Shown: one piece after another, positions 9,013 through 17,219 of the stretch
Position numbering within the stretch: position 1 is the first letter of the stretch
Layout: each line of letters begins with the position of its first letter
Assembly (NCBI RefSeq): GCF_025821665.1
Contig: NZ_JACKSJ010000019.1
Location: forward strand, 1 to 54,580
Origin: [Mycobacterium] manitobense
GTDB lineage: Bacteria; Actinomycetota; Actinomycetes; Mycobacteriales; Mycobacteriaceae
DNA length: 54,580 nucleotides
Reading direction: 5' to 3'
Translations under genes and position numbers: made by a program
The notes under the pieces: model-generated
Databases searched by the model: none
Told to the model about the DNA's origin: nothing
What the model saw: only the letters and a program-made list of their open reading frames with translations

Positions 9013-9309
9013 ATGGCGCCCATCACCGACGAACAGGTGGAAGCCGTCCGCGCGCTGGTCGCCAGGATCCCGGCGGGCCGGGTGTCGACCTACGGTGACA
9101 TCGCCGACGCCGCAGGGCTTTCCAGCCCGCGCATCGTCGGCTGGATCATGCGCACCGATTCGTCGGATCTGCCCTGGCATCGTGTCATCACCGCATCGGG
9201 GCGGCCGGCCGCCCATCTGGCCACCCGCCAACTCGAACTGCTGCGCGCCGAGGGCGTGCTCGCCGACGACGGCCGCATCCGGTTGACCGAGGTGCGGTAC
9301 TCGTTCTGA
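9013..9309 (+). CDS. Alkyltransferase-like protein (ATL), DNA lesion sensor lacking the acceptor cysteine
   Basis: 98 residues, corresponding to the DNA-binding C-terminal domain of O6-methylguanine-DNA methyltransferases. The helix-turn-helix segment GRVSTYGDIADAAG and the following GW..R element are present, but the active-site PCHRV of true methyltransferases reads PWHRV here (Trp at residue 55). This is the hallmark of ATL proteins, which bind O6-alkylguanine, flip it out and recruit nucleotide excision repair rather than repairing it themselves. ATG 9013 is placed one base after the lipV stop, so it is probably expressed with lipV. The gene matches the Rv3204 position. The Trp replacement is seen directly; the repair role is known from ATL families in other organisms. 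Confidence 0.87.
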   Translation: MAPITDEQVEAVRALVARIPAGRVSTYGDIADAAGLSSPRIVGWIMRTDSSDLPWHRVITASGRPAAHLATRQLELLRAEGVLADDGRIRLTEVRYSF

Positions 9310-9315
9310 CGCGGC

Positions 9316-10170
9316 CTAGAGGACCAGCCGGACCAGCGCGGCGGTACGGGCCAGCCCCGGAAAGGCCGCCGCGGTCGAGCGCGGGTGCAGCGCGTGCACG
9401 GCGAGCCGGAACATCAACGCCCGCAACAACATCTGCGGCCACTCCGGCAGCGACGCCCACCGCTCGATGAGGCCGTCGTCGGACTCCCCCCAGGCCAGGG
9501 CGTCGACGACCACCACACCGGCCGCCCACGACGCCGGCCGCCAGTACGGGGTGATGTCGGTGATGCCCGGCGCGGCGGCCCCAGCGAACAACACGGTGCC
9601 GTAGAGGTCGCCGTGCACCAGCTGGCTGGGACTCTTGGTGGGCTTGCGCAGCCCCGCCAGCTGACCGATGAGCTCGACCGAGCGCTGCCCGTCGGCCGAT
9701 CCGGGCGACACCCGCGCCCCGGGCGGCAACTTCTGCAGCGGCCGTTCCTCCCAGGCCGCGCGGTCGGCGGCGATGAAGACGTCCACGTCGGCCCACGGCG
9801 CGACGGGCGGCTGGGTCAGGAAGCGGGGCCGTTCGAGCTTCGCGGTGGCCTCGTGCAGCCGCACCGCGGCCGAGACGACCTCGTCGTGGCGGGGCTCCGG
9901 CGTGCCGGCGACGAAGGTGTCGGCGCGCCACCCGGCCACCACGTAGCGGCCGTCGGTCGACCGGACCGGCCGGGCCAGCCGGACACCGTCGACGAAGAGC
10001 GTCTCGCGGACCTTGGCCGACCACGCCGCCCGAGCGTGGTCGGCGATCAGCGAGAGCACCACCTCGCCGCAGCGCCAGCCACCCTCCCACGTCGATCCGA
10101 GCGCCACCGGCCGCTGGCCGGTCAGCCCGAACGCCGCCAGCACGTGCTCCGGCGGCCGAGGGTCAGTCAC
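9316..10170 (-). CDS. TIGR02569-type actinobacterial protein with phosphotransferase-like fold
   Basis: 284 residues from GTG 10170. The protein resembles the conserved actinobacterial family at the Rv3205c position, sometimes named TIGR02569, with distant similarity to aminoglycoside phosphotransferases. The stretch SQLVHGDLYGTVLF corresponds to the catalytic loop HGDLxxxN, but the Asn is missing; a later ITDITPYW sits where the DFG-like Asp is expected. Function is not known. A TAGCCT hexamer (10178-10183) ends seven bases before the GTG, suggesting leaderless transcription. It is convergent with the alkyltransferase-like gene, with six bases between stops, and lies downstream of moeZ in the same direction. 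Confidence 0.72.
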   Translation of the reverse strand: MTDPRPPEHVLAAFGLTGQRPVALGSTWEGGWRCGEVVLSLIADHARAAWSAKVRETLFVDGVRLARPVRSTDGRYVVAGWRADTFVAGTPEPRHDEVVSAAVRLHEATAKLERPRFLTQPPVAPWADVDVFIAADRAAWEERPLQKLPPGARVSPGSADGQRSVELIGQLAGLRKPTKSPSQLVHGDLYGTVLFAGAAAPGITDITPYWRPASWAAGVVVVDALAWGESDDGLIERWASLPEWPQMLLRALMFRLAVHALHPRSTAAAFPGLARTAALVRLVL

Positions 10171-10177
10171 AGGGCAC

Positions 10178-10236
10178 AGGCTACCGGCGACAAGTCGCAG
10201 GTCGGTGCGCCGTGCAGCGTTGTGTCAGCGTCGTGT
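10178..10236 (-). promoter_or_regulatory. Promoter region of the phosphotransferase-like gene, with operator-like repeats
   Basis: TAGCCT on the minus strand (10178-10183) ends seven bases before GTG 10170. Directly upstream is the inverted repeat GCGAC-AA-GTCGC (10187-10198). Further upstream, an 11-bp unit is repeated head to tail with one mismatch (10215-10225 and 10226-10236). These could be regulator sites; none is recognised by name. Confidence 0.35.
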
Positions 10237-10256
10237 CGCGACCGTGACCCGTCGCC

Positions 10257-11435
10257 TCAGTACATCACCATGTCGGGTTCGAGCTGCCTGCCCCAGGCGA
10301 CGATGCCGCCCTGGACGTGCATCGCGTCGGAGAACCCGGCCTTCTTCGCGATGGCCAGCACCTCGGCCGAACGCACGCCCGTCTTGCAGTAGAACACCGG
10401 CGTGCGGTCCACCTGCAGCTTCGACAGCGCCTCTCCCGACTCGAACGCGCCCTTGGGGATCAGCTCGGCGCCCTCGATGCGGTTGATGTCCCACTCGACC
10501 TGTTCGCGCACGTCGATCAGCGCCAGCGGCTTGCCCGAGTCGAGCAGTTCGCGCAGCTCACGCGGGGTGATCGTGGAGTCGGCGGCGGCCTCGGCGGCCG
10601 CGTCGGACACCACGCCGCAGAACGCCTCGTAGTCGATCAGCTCGGTGATCTTCGGCGTCTCCGGGTCCTTGCGGATCTTGATCGTCCGGTAGGTCATGTC
10701 CAGCGCGTCGTAGACCATCAACCGGCCCAGCAGCGGGTCGCCGATGCCGGTGATCAGCTTGATCGCCTCGGTCCCCATCACCGACGCGATGGACGCGCAG
10801 AGGATGCCGAGCACGCCGCCTTCGGCGCAGGACGGCACCATTCCCGGCGGCGGCGGCTCCGGGTAGAGGTCGCGGTAGTTGAGGCCCAACCCGTTCGGGG
10901 CGTCCTCCCAGAACACCGACACCTGGCCTTCGAAGCGGTAGATCGAGCCCCACACGTAGGGCTTGCCGGCCAGCACGGCCGCGTCGTTGACCAGGTAGCG
11001 GGTCGCGAAGTTGTCGGTGCCGTCGAGGATCAGGTCGTACTGCTCGAACAGTTCGACGGCGTTCTCGGGCTCCAGCCGCACCTCGTGCAGGCGGACGTCG
11101 ACCAGCGGGTTGATCTCCTTGATGGAGTCGCGGGCGCTCTGCGCCTTGGACCGCCCGATGTCGGACTGGCCGTGGATGACCTGGCGCTGCAGGTTCGACT
11201 CGTCGACCACGTCGAACTCGACGATGCCGATCGTGCCGACACCGGCCGCGGCGAGGTACAGCAGCGTGGGCGAGCCGAGTCCGCCGGCGCCGATCACCAG
11301 CACCTTGGCGTTCTTCAGGCGCTTCTGACCGTCGACACCCAGGTCGGGGATGATCAGGTGGCGGCTGTAGCGCGCGACCTCTTCGCGGGTCAGTTCGGCC
11401 GCTGGCTCGACCAGCGGCGGCAACGGTGACGACAC
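10257..11435 (-). CDS. moeZ: Adenylyltransferase/sulfurtransferase MoeZ (MoeB-rhodanese fusion)
   Basis: 392 residues from GTG 11435, preceded by a good ribosome binding site (AGGAG, six bases away). Residues 1-270 form a ThiF/MoeB E1-like domain: nucleotide-binding GAGGLGS (49-55), an NLQRQVIH segment, and LILDGTDNFATRYLVND. Residues about 285-392 are a rhodanese domain with the persulfide-carrying Cys in VFYCKTGVRS (near 350). MoeZ adenylates the C-terminal Gly-Gly of sulfur-carrier proteins and then sulfurates them; in mycobacteria it serves CysO-dependent cysteine synthesis and molybdopterin synthesis. Length and domain order match the M. tuberculosis protein (Rv3206c). A TATTGT hexamer on the minus strand (11484-11489) is a plausible -10. 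Confidence 0.92.
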   Translation of the reverse strand: MSSPLPPLVEPAAELTREEVARYSRHLIIPDLGVDGQKRLKNAKVLVIGAGGLGSPTLLYLAAAGVGTIGIVEFDVVDESNLQRQVIHGQSDIGRSKAQSARDSIKEINPLVDVRLHEVRLEPENAVELFEQYDLILDGTDNFATRYLVNDAAVLAGKPYVWGSIYRFEGQVSVFWEDAPNGLGLNYRDLYPEPPPPGMVPSCAEGGVLGILCASIASVMGTEAIKLITGIGDPLLGRLMVYDALDMTYRTIKIRKDPETPKITELIDYEAFCGVVSDAAAEAAADSTITPRELRELLDSGKPLALIDVREQVEWDINRIEGAELIPKGAFESGEALSKLQVDRTPVFYCKTGVRSAEVLAIAKKAGFSDAMHVQGGIVAWGRQLEPDMVMY

Positions 11436-11548
11436 CGATATCTCCTCAGTTCCTGCGGGCTGCAGACGTGGGCGTACCCCATCACAATAGGCACTTTCCA
11501 CAACCGCGAACGCCCCGCATTGCTTCCCGTTCGGGCGGTGAGCGGGGA

Positions 11549-12586
11549 TCAGGCGATGGGGTACGGCCAGGGATTGAACCGGCAGGTCCTGCCGTCGGCC
11601 CGGACGGTCTCGGGGTCGAACTTGGCGGCGTCGTCGTTGTTGGTCGAGAACGTCTGCTGCATCATGATCGGCGCCAGCGCGCCGTTCTCCGCGCACTGCT
11701 CGTGCCGCTGGTAGCCGATGGCGTGGCCGACCTCGTGATTGATGAGGTACTGCCGGTAGGAGCCGATGTCGCCCTGGAACGGCACGGCTCCGCGCACCCA
11801 GCGGGCCTCGTTGAGGAACACCCGCGGCTGTCCGTCGGCGTAGGCCGGGTTGTAGCAGGACGCCTCGAGCTGGATGTCGTAGCCGCAGCCCTCGCGCACG
11901 GTCATCGGCGAGGTCAGCGACACCCGGAAGTCGGGTTCGACGCCCGACGTGGCGTCGACGCGGGTGAAGGCGAACTGCGGGTTGTGCGTCCAGCTCTTGG
12001 GGTTGGCCAGCGTCTCGCTGACCATGCGGGCGAACCCCTCGTCACCGCCGATGGTCGTGGTGTCCACCCCGTCCTCGACCTCGACGGTGTAGGTGAACAC
12101 CTTGGTGGTGCCCTGACCGGCCTGCGGCGCGGTGCCGGGGACGATGTGCCACGTCCTGGCACCGGCCTCGGTGAACGGACCGCCCTGGGGCAGGATCCCG
12201 GTAGGCAGGCTGGCGTCGAACTGCGTCAGCCCCTTCGGCGGCGCGCCGACGATCGCGGTGCTCGACACCCCGAGCGTCGGCGGCCCCTGCACCGGCCCCT
12301 GCTCGTCGTCGGCGGCCTGCGGAGCGCTGGTGCCGGTGACGGTCTGGTAGATCACCACGGCGGTGAGCACCATCAGCACCGGTAGCGCGTAGGCGCGCCA
12401 GCCGTAGGTGGAGACGAACCGGCCGAGCCAGGTCTGCTTGCGCCAGCGCCGGTGTTCGTCGCGGTTGGAACGGACCCGCCCCGAGTCGACCGCCAGCGGA
12501 TCACGCTGTGCGCGCAGTGGCTCCCGCCATTCGTTGCGCAGCGCCGGGGCACGACCGGGCCCGCGACGCCCCGGGTCGTAGGTCAC
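11549..12586 (-). CDS. Membrane-anchored DUF3152 protein with zinc-metalloprotease motif
   Basis: 345 residues from GTG 12586. A basic, polar N-terminus is followed by one transmembrane segment (about 65-84) and a Ser/Pro/Gln-rich linker; the rest would lie outside the membrane. The extracytoplasmic domain contains HEVGHAIGYQRH (284-294), an exact HExxHxxGxxH zinc-binding motif as found in metzincin proteases, with several cysteines that could form disulfides. It matches the DUF3152 family (Rv3207c type). The motif suggests a cell-envelope peptidase, but no substrate is known and the family is largely uncharacterised. No strong ribosome binding site precedes the GTG; a CATCCT hexamer six bases upstream might be a weak leaderless -10. 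The gene is divergent from fasR. Confidence 0.8.
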   Translation of the reverse strand: MTYDPGRRGPGRAPALRNEWREPLRAQRDPLAVDSGRVRSNRDEHRRWRKQTWLGRFVSTYGWRAYALPVLMVLTAVVIYQTVTGTSAPQAADDEQGPVQGPPTLGVSSTAIVGAPPKGLTQFDASLPTGILPQGGPFTEAGARTWHIVPGTAPQAGQGTTKVFTYTVEVEDGVDTTTIGGDEGFARMVSETLANPKSWTHNPQFAFTRVDATSGVEPDFRVSLTSPMTVREGCGYDIQLEASCYNPAYADGQPRVFLNEARWVRGAVPFQGDIGSYRQYLINHEVGHAIGYQRHEQCAENGALAPIMMQQTFSTNNDDAAKFDPETVRADGRTCRFNPWPYPIA

Positions 12587-12676
12587 CGAAACAGGATGGC
12601 ACAGAGGCGGGCACTTGCACCTCCGGCGCGCCACCCGGGTGGCACCGGGGGTCGACCTCGCGCACACCGCAGATGA

Positions 12677-13679
<1,003 letters not shown>

Positions 13680-13909
13680 GTTGTAACCCCTTCTCGCCTC
13701 GGCACCGTCGAGAGTCGACCTGATGCGCTCTCCTGCTGAGCAGGCTAGTGGACGGGACGGCACCGGCGCCGCCGCGGGCGGTTCGCGCTGAGCGAAGCCC
13801 GTTCCGGAGCGCGATCGAACCGAGTCCCGACCGTGACCGACACACCGCTCGACGCACCTCATCCGTCACTTCTGCCCCGATAGCATCAGGCGCGGTAGTG
13901 GACGAGACG
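13680..13909. other. 230-base divergent intergenic region between TB9.4 and the MmpS-like gene
   Basis: This gap holds a small inverted repeat CCTGC-TGA-GCAGG (13732-13744) and a TAGCAT hexamer (13881-13886) that could be the -10 for the MmpS-like gene. No RNA gene or further ORF was recognised. Confidence 0.4.
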
Positions 13910-14764
13910 ATGGGGAAAAACCCGATGGACAGGCGATATTCGGCGAACTCGCCGTACACGACGGCGCCAACCGAGCGGTTCGACGCAGCGACGACCAGGA
14001 TCGCCGACGGCCGTGTCGGCTATGCCGATCCCGGGTCGCCCGTCGAGGACTATCCGGCATACGAGGACTACCCGTACGGCGCCGGCTACGACTCCCTGCG
14101 CGACACCGGCTACGACACCGACTACCGCAGCCCCGACGAGTCCGACGACGACTCCGGCGACGGCGACTACGCCGAGTACGAGCACGAGCCGCTGCTCGAC
14201 CGCAGGTGGATGTTCATCGCCGGGGTGGCGGGCGCGATCCTGCTCGTGGCCGTCATCTGCACGGTGGTGATCCTGGGCGGCGGCGACAGCGGATCGGTGA
14301 CGGCGACCGTGGTCCCGCCGCCACAGACCAGCCAGCCGGCCACCACCGCGGCGCCCCCGGCCGCCACCTCGCCGCCGACGTCGCTGCCTGCGGAGACGGT
14401 CACCACCGTGACGCCGTCCCCGAGCGCGACCGCCGCCGCACCCGAATCGCCACCGCCACCGGCCGCGGCCGCCCCGCCGCCACCGGCGCCGAGTCCGAGG
14501 GCCGTCACCTACCAGGTGACGGGCAACCGGCCGCTCCTCGACCTGGTCACGGTGATCTACACCGACCACCAGGGCGCCCTGCAGACCGAGCTCAACGTGG
14601 CGCTGCCGTGGACGAAGACCGTCGTGCTCGACCCCGGCGTCGAGCTGAAGTCGGTGACCGCGACCAGCGTCACCGGTCAGCTCAACTGCGCGATCACCGA
14701 CGCCGCGGGGGCGACCCTGGCGTCTCAGGCGGCCAACACGATGATCGCCACCTGCACCCAGTGA
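13910..14764 (+). CDS. MmpS-like membrane-anchored protein with proline-rich linker
   Basis: 284 residues if translation starts at ATG 13910; in-frame alternatives are GTG 13898 and ATG 13925. The N-terminal 95 residues are acidic and Tyr-rich (many DY/EDY repeats) and probably disordered. One membrane segment follows (about 100-122), then a Pro/Thr/Ala-rich linker (about 130-200) and a C-terminal beta domain (about 203-284) resembling MmpS accessory proteins of MmpL transporters, with two cysteines that could form a disulfide. It corresponds to the Rv3209 position. No MmpL partner is in the window, so a role in lipid or siderophore export is only inferred. The acidic cytoplasmic tail is unusual for classic MmpS proteins, which start close to the membrane segment. 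Confidence 0.72.
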   Translation: MGKNPMDRRYSANSPYTTAPTERFDAATTRIADGRVGYADPGSPVEDYPAYEDYPYGAGYDSLRDTGYDTDYRSPDESDDDSGDGDYAEYEHEPLLDRRWMFIAGVAGAILLVAVICTVVILGGGDSGSVTATVVPPPQTSQPATTAAPPAATSPPTSLPAETVTTVTPSPSATAAAPESPPPPAAAAPPPPAPSPRAVTYQVTGNRPLLDLVTVIYTDHQGALQTELNVALPWTKTVVLDPGVELKSVTATSVTGQLNCAITDAAGATLASQAANTMIATCTQ

Positions 14765-14768
14765 CGCC

Positions 14769-15473
14769 TCAGGCCAGGCCGAGCTCCTGCATCCGCGCGC
14801 TGTGGGTGGCCTGCAACCGGTCGAAGAACTCGGTGAGCTGAGTCAGCCCCTCACCGCTGGACACCACCAGGTCGACCAGTGCGTCGTGTTCGGCCAGCAC
14901 GTACTGGGCCTGGGTGATGGCCTCGCCGAGCAGCCGCCGCGACCACAGGGCGAGCCGGTGGCGCTGCTTGTCGCTGGCGGTGACGGCGGCGCGCACCTCG
15001 GCGACCACGAACTGCGAGTGGCCGGTCTCGGCGAGCACGCCGCGGACCACGTCGGACACCTCGGCGGGCAGCGAGTCGGAGATCTCCAGGTAGAAGTCAG
15101 CGGCGAGCGCGTCGCCGATGTAGGTCTTGACCAACGCCTCCAGCCACGTGCTCGGCGTGGTCAGCCGGTGGTAGTTCTCCAGCGCCGAGGCGAACTTCGT
15201 CATCGCGGGGATCACGTCGACGCCCCTGCGCTGCAACGCATCCCGCAGCAACTCGTAGTGACCCATCTCGGCTGCGGCCATGCTCGCCATGTTGATCCGG
15301 CCGCGCAGATTGGGCGCCATCCGCGCCTCTTCGGTCAGCCGGTAGAACGCGGCGACCTCGCCGTAGGCCAGCAGTGCGAACAGCTCGTCGACCCCTCGGT
15401 GCGCGGCCGAGACGCCCGACGTCGCCGTGCTGACCGTCTGCTCGGGCGTGGCCGCGGCCGGGGTCGAATTCAT
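14769..15473 (-). CDS. Ferritin-like/MiaE-type diiron protein
   Basis: 234 residues from ATG 15473. The protein is almost wholly helical, and carboxylate/His pairs typical of a ferritin-like diiron four-helix bundle are visible, including EMGHYELL near residue 70 and E-rich helices around residues 35-50 and 150. It resembles the family annotated as ferritin-like fold-containing or MiaE-like (Rv3210c type). MiaE hydroxylates a modified adenosine in tRNA; whether this protein does so is not established. TAGAGT on the minus strand (15480-15485) ends six bases before the ATG, which fits leaderless transcription. Its stop lies four bases from that of the convergent MmpS-like gene. Confidence 0.72.
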   Translation of the reverse strand: MNSTPAAATPEQTVSTATSGVSAAHRGVDELFALLAYGEVAAFYRLTEEARMAPNLRGRINMASMAAAEMGHYELLRDALQRRGVDVIPAMTKFASALENYHRLTTPSTWLEALVKTYIGDALAADFYLEISDSLPAEVSDVVRGVLAETGHSQFVVAEVRAAVTASDKQRHRLALWSRRLLGEAITQAQYVLAEHDALVDLVVSSGEGLTQLTEFFDRLQATHSARMQELGLA

Positions 15474-15479
15474 GACCCA

Positions 15480-15485
15480 ACTCTA
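15480..15485 (-). promoter_or_regulatory. -10 element (TAGAGT) of a leaderless promoter
   Basis: TAGAGT on the minus strand matches TANNNT and ends six bases before ATG 15473 of the ferritin-like gene. No ribosome binding site is present between them. Confidence 0.5.
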
Positions 15486-15630
15486 GACGCCGACCCGCAC
15501 GGCAACCCGACGAGAGCGCGACCAGCTATCATGGGGGCGGATACCGGCGTAAAGCTGCTGCTGAGCCGGACCGAGAAATGTGCGTGCACGCCATGGGCCC
15601 GATACCTCGCTGTGCCCAGCGGATCGCCAA

Positions 15631-15648
15631 CGCCCCGCCTCCGGGGCG
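15631..15648 (+). promoter_or_regulatory. GC-rich hairpin in the 5' leader of rhlE
   Basis: CGCCCCG-CCTC-CGGGGCG makes a perfect 7-bp stem with a 4-nt loop, 80 bases before the rhlE start. It is followed by TCTTTCGTTCC rather than a clean T-run. In a DEAD-box helicase leader it could serve as an RNA element for autoregulation or attenuation; this is inference. Confidence 0.4.
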
Positions 15649-15698
15649 ATGAGACCGCGTCTTTCGTTCCACTCGTGCGCGCGTGACGCAAACGAGGA

Positions 15699-15731
15699 AT
15701 GACCACGAAAGGCTCTGTCTACTCCGTATGA
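15699..15731 (+). CDS. Possible 10-residue leader peptide (MTTKGSVYSV) upstream of rhlE
   Basis: ATG 15699 opens a ten-codon frame ending in TGA at 15729-15731. That stop overlaps the rhlE start codon (ATGA at 15728-15731), so ribosomes finishing the small frame could restart on rhlE. A GAGGA sits directly against the ATG, closer than the usual ribosome-binding spacing, which weakens the case. Translation is not proven. Confidence 0.3.
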   Translation: MTTKGSVYSV

Positions 15732-17200
15732 CTCCACTGCCACCTCTCACCAAATCCTTCGCCGAACTCGGTGTGCGCGACGAGATCGTCCGCGCACTCG
15801 CCGAGGAGGGCATCGAGCACCCGTTCGCCATCCAGGAGCTGACGCTTCCGATGGCGCTGGCCGGCGACGACCTCATCGGTCAGGCCCGCACCGGCATGGG
15901 CAAGACCTACGCGTTCGGCGTTCCGCTGCTGCAGCGCATCACCACCGACACCGAGAAGGAGCTGTCGGGTATCCCCCGCGCCCTGATCGTGGTGCCCACA
16001 CGTGAGCTGTGCCTGCAGGTCTACAACGACCTCGCGCTGGCCTCGAAGCACCTGCGGGCCGGTGACCGCAAGTTCTCCGTGGTGTCCATCTACGGCGGAC
16101 GGCCCTACGAGCCGCAGATCGAGTCGCTGCGCAGCGGCGCCGACGTAGTCGTCGGCACCCCGGGCCGGCTGCTCGACCTCGCCCAGCAGGGCCACCTGCA
16201 GCTGGGCGGCCTTTCGGTGCTGGTGCTCGACGAGGCCGACGAGATGCTCGACCTGGGCTTCCTGCCCGACATCGAGCGCATCCTGCGGCTGACGCCGGAC
16301 ACCCGCCAGGCGATGCTGTTCTCGGCGACCATGCCGGATCCGATCATCACGCTGGCCCGCACCTTCATGAACCAGCCCACCCACATCCGGGCCGAGGCCC
16401 CGCAGTCGTCGCAGACCCACGACACCACCGTGCAGTACGCCTACCGCGCGCACGCGCTGGACAAGGTCGAGATGGTCGCCCGCATCCTGCAGGCCGAGGG
16501 CCGTGGCGCGACGATGGTCTTCACCCGCACCAAGCGCACCGCCCAGAAGGTCGCCGACGAGCTGGCCGAGCGCGGTTTCAAGGTCGGCGCCGTGCACGGT
16601 GACCTGGGCCAGGGCGCGCGCGAGAAGGCCCTGAAGTCCTTCCGCACCGGCGAGGTCGACGTGCTGGTGGCCACCGACGTGGCGGCGCGCGGGATCGACA
16701 TCGACGACATCACCCACGTCATCAACTTCCAGATCCCCGAGGACGAGCAGGCCTACGTGCACCGCATCGGCCGCACGGGCCGGGCCGGTAAGACCGGCAT
16801 CGCCGTCACGCTGGTCGACTGGGACGAGCTGCCCCGATGGACGATGATCGACAAGGCGCTCGGCCTGAACACCCCCGATCCCGCCGAGACGTACTCAAGC
16901 TCGCCGCACCTCTACGAGGAGCTCGGCATCCCGGCCGAGGCCGGCGGCTCCATCGGGAGAGCCACCCGCACCTCGGACAGGCCGAAGCGCGAACCGCGTG
17001 ACCGCGACGCTAAGCCGACCCGGACGCGCAACCGCAGGCGGACCCGCGCAGGCGAGGCCAGCACCGACGGGCACGCCGCCGCGACCGAAACGGACGCACC
17101 CGAGCAGGGCGCCGACGGCGACTCCTCGTCGGACGGTTCGCCGGCCAAGCGGCGCCGTCGCCGCAGGCCCCGCAAGACCGCGGCCGCCGGCGCCAGCTAG
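15728..17200 (+). CDS. rhlE: DEAD-box RNA helicase RhlE
   Basis: 490 residues from ATG 15728. All core motifs are visible in order: Q-motif (F11 and Q36 of the PFAIQ stretch), Walker A ARTGMGKT (53-60), PTREL, TPGRL, DEAD in VLDEADEML, SAT in LFSATMP, ARGID and HRIGRTGR. After the two RecA domains the C-terminal 90 residues form a disordered tail rich in Arg, Lys, Thr and Pro, ending in a run of arginines, probably an RNA-binding extension. RhlE-type helicases remodel RNA in ribosome assembly and with the degradosome, often in the cold. The leader of about 240 bases to the previous gene holds a hairpin and a small upstream frame. A GTG at 15683 in frame is possible but has no ribosome binding site. 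Confidence 0.9.
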   Translation: MTPLPPLTKSFAELGVRDEIVRALAEEGIEHPFAIQELTLPMALAGDDLIGQARTGMGKTYAFGVPLLQRITTDTEKELSGIPRALIVVPTRELCLQVYNDLALASKHLRAGDRKFSVVSIYGGRPYEPQIESLRSGADVVVGTPGRLLDLAQQGHLQLGGLSVLVLDEADEMLDLGFLPDIERILRLTPDTRQAMLFSATMPDPIITLARTFMNQPTHIRAEAPQSSQTHDTTVQYAYRAHALDKVEMVARILQAEGRGATMVFTRTKRTAQKVADELAERGFKVGAVHGDLGQGAREKALKSFRTGEVDVLVATDVAARGIDIDDITHVINFQIPEDEQAYVHRIGRTGRAGKTGIAVTLVDWDELPRWTMIDKALGLNTPDPAETYSSSPHLYEELGIPAEAGGSIGRATRTSDRPKREPRDRDAKPTRTRNRRRTRAGEASTDGHAAATETDAPEQGADGDSSSDGSPAKRRRRRRPRKTAAAGAS

Positions 17201-17219
17201 CGGTCCACGCGACCGGCAG

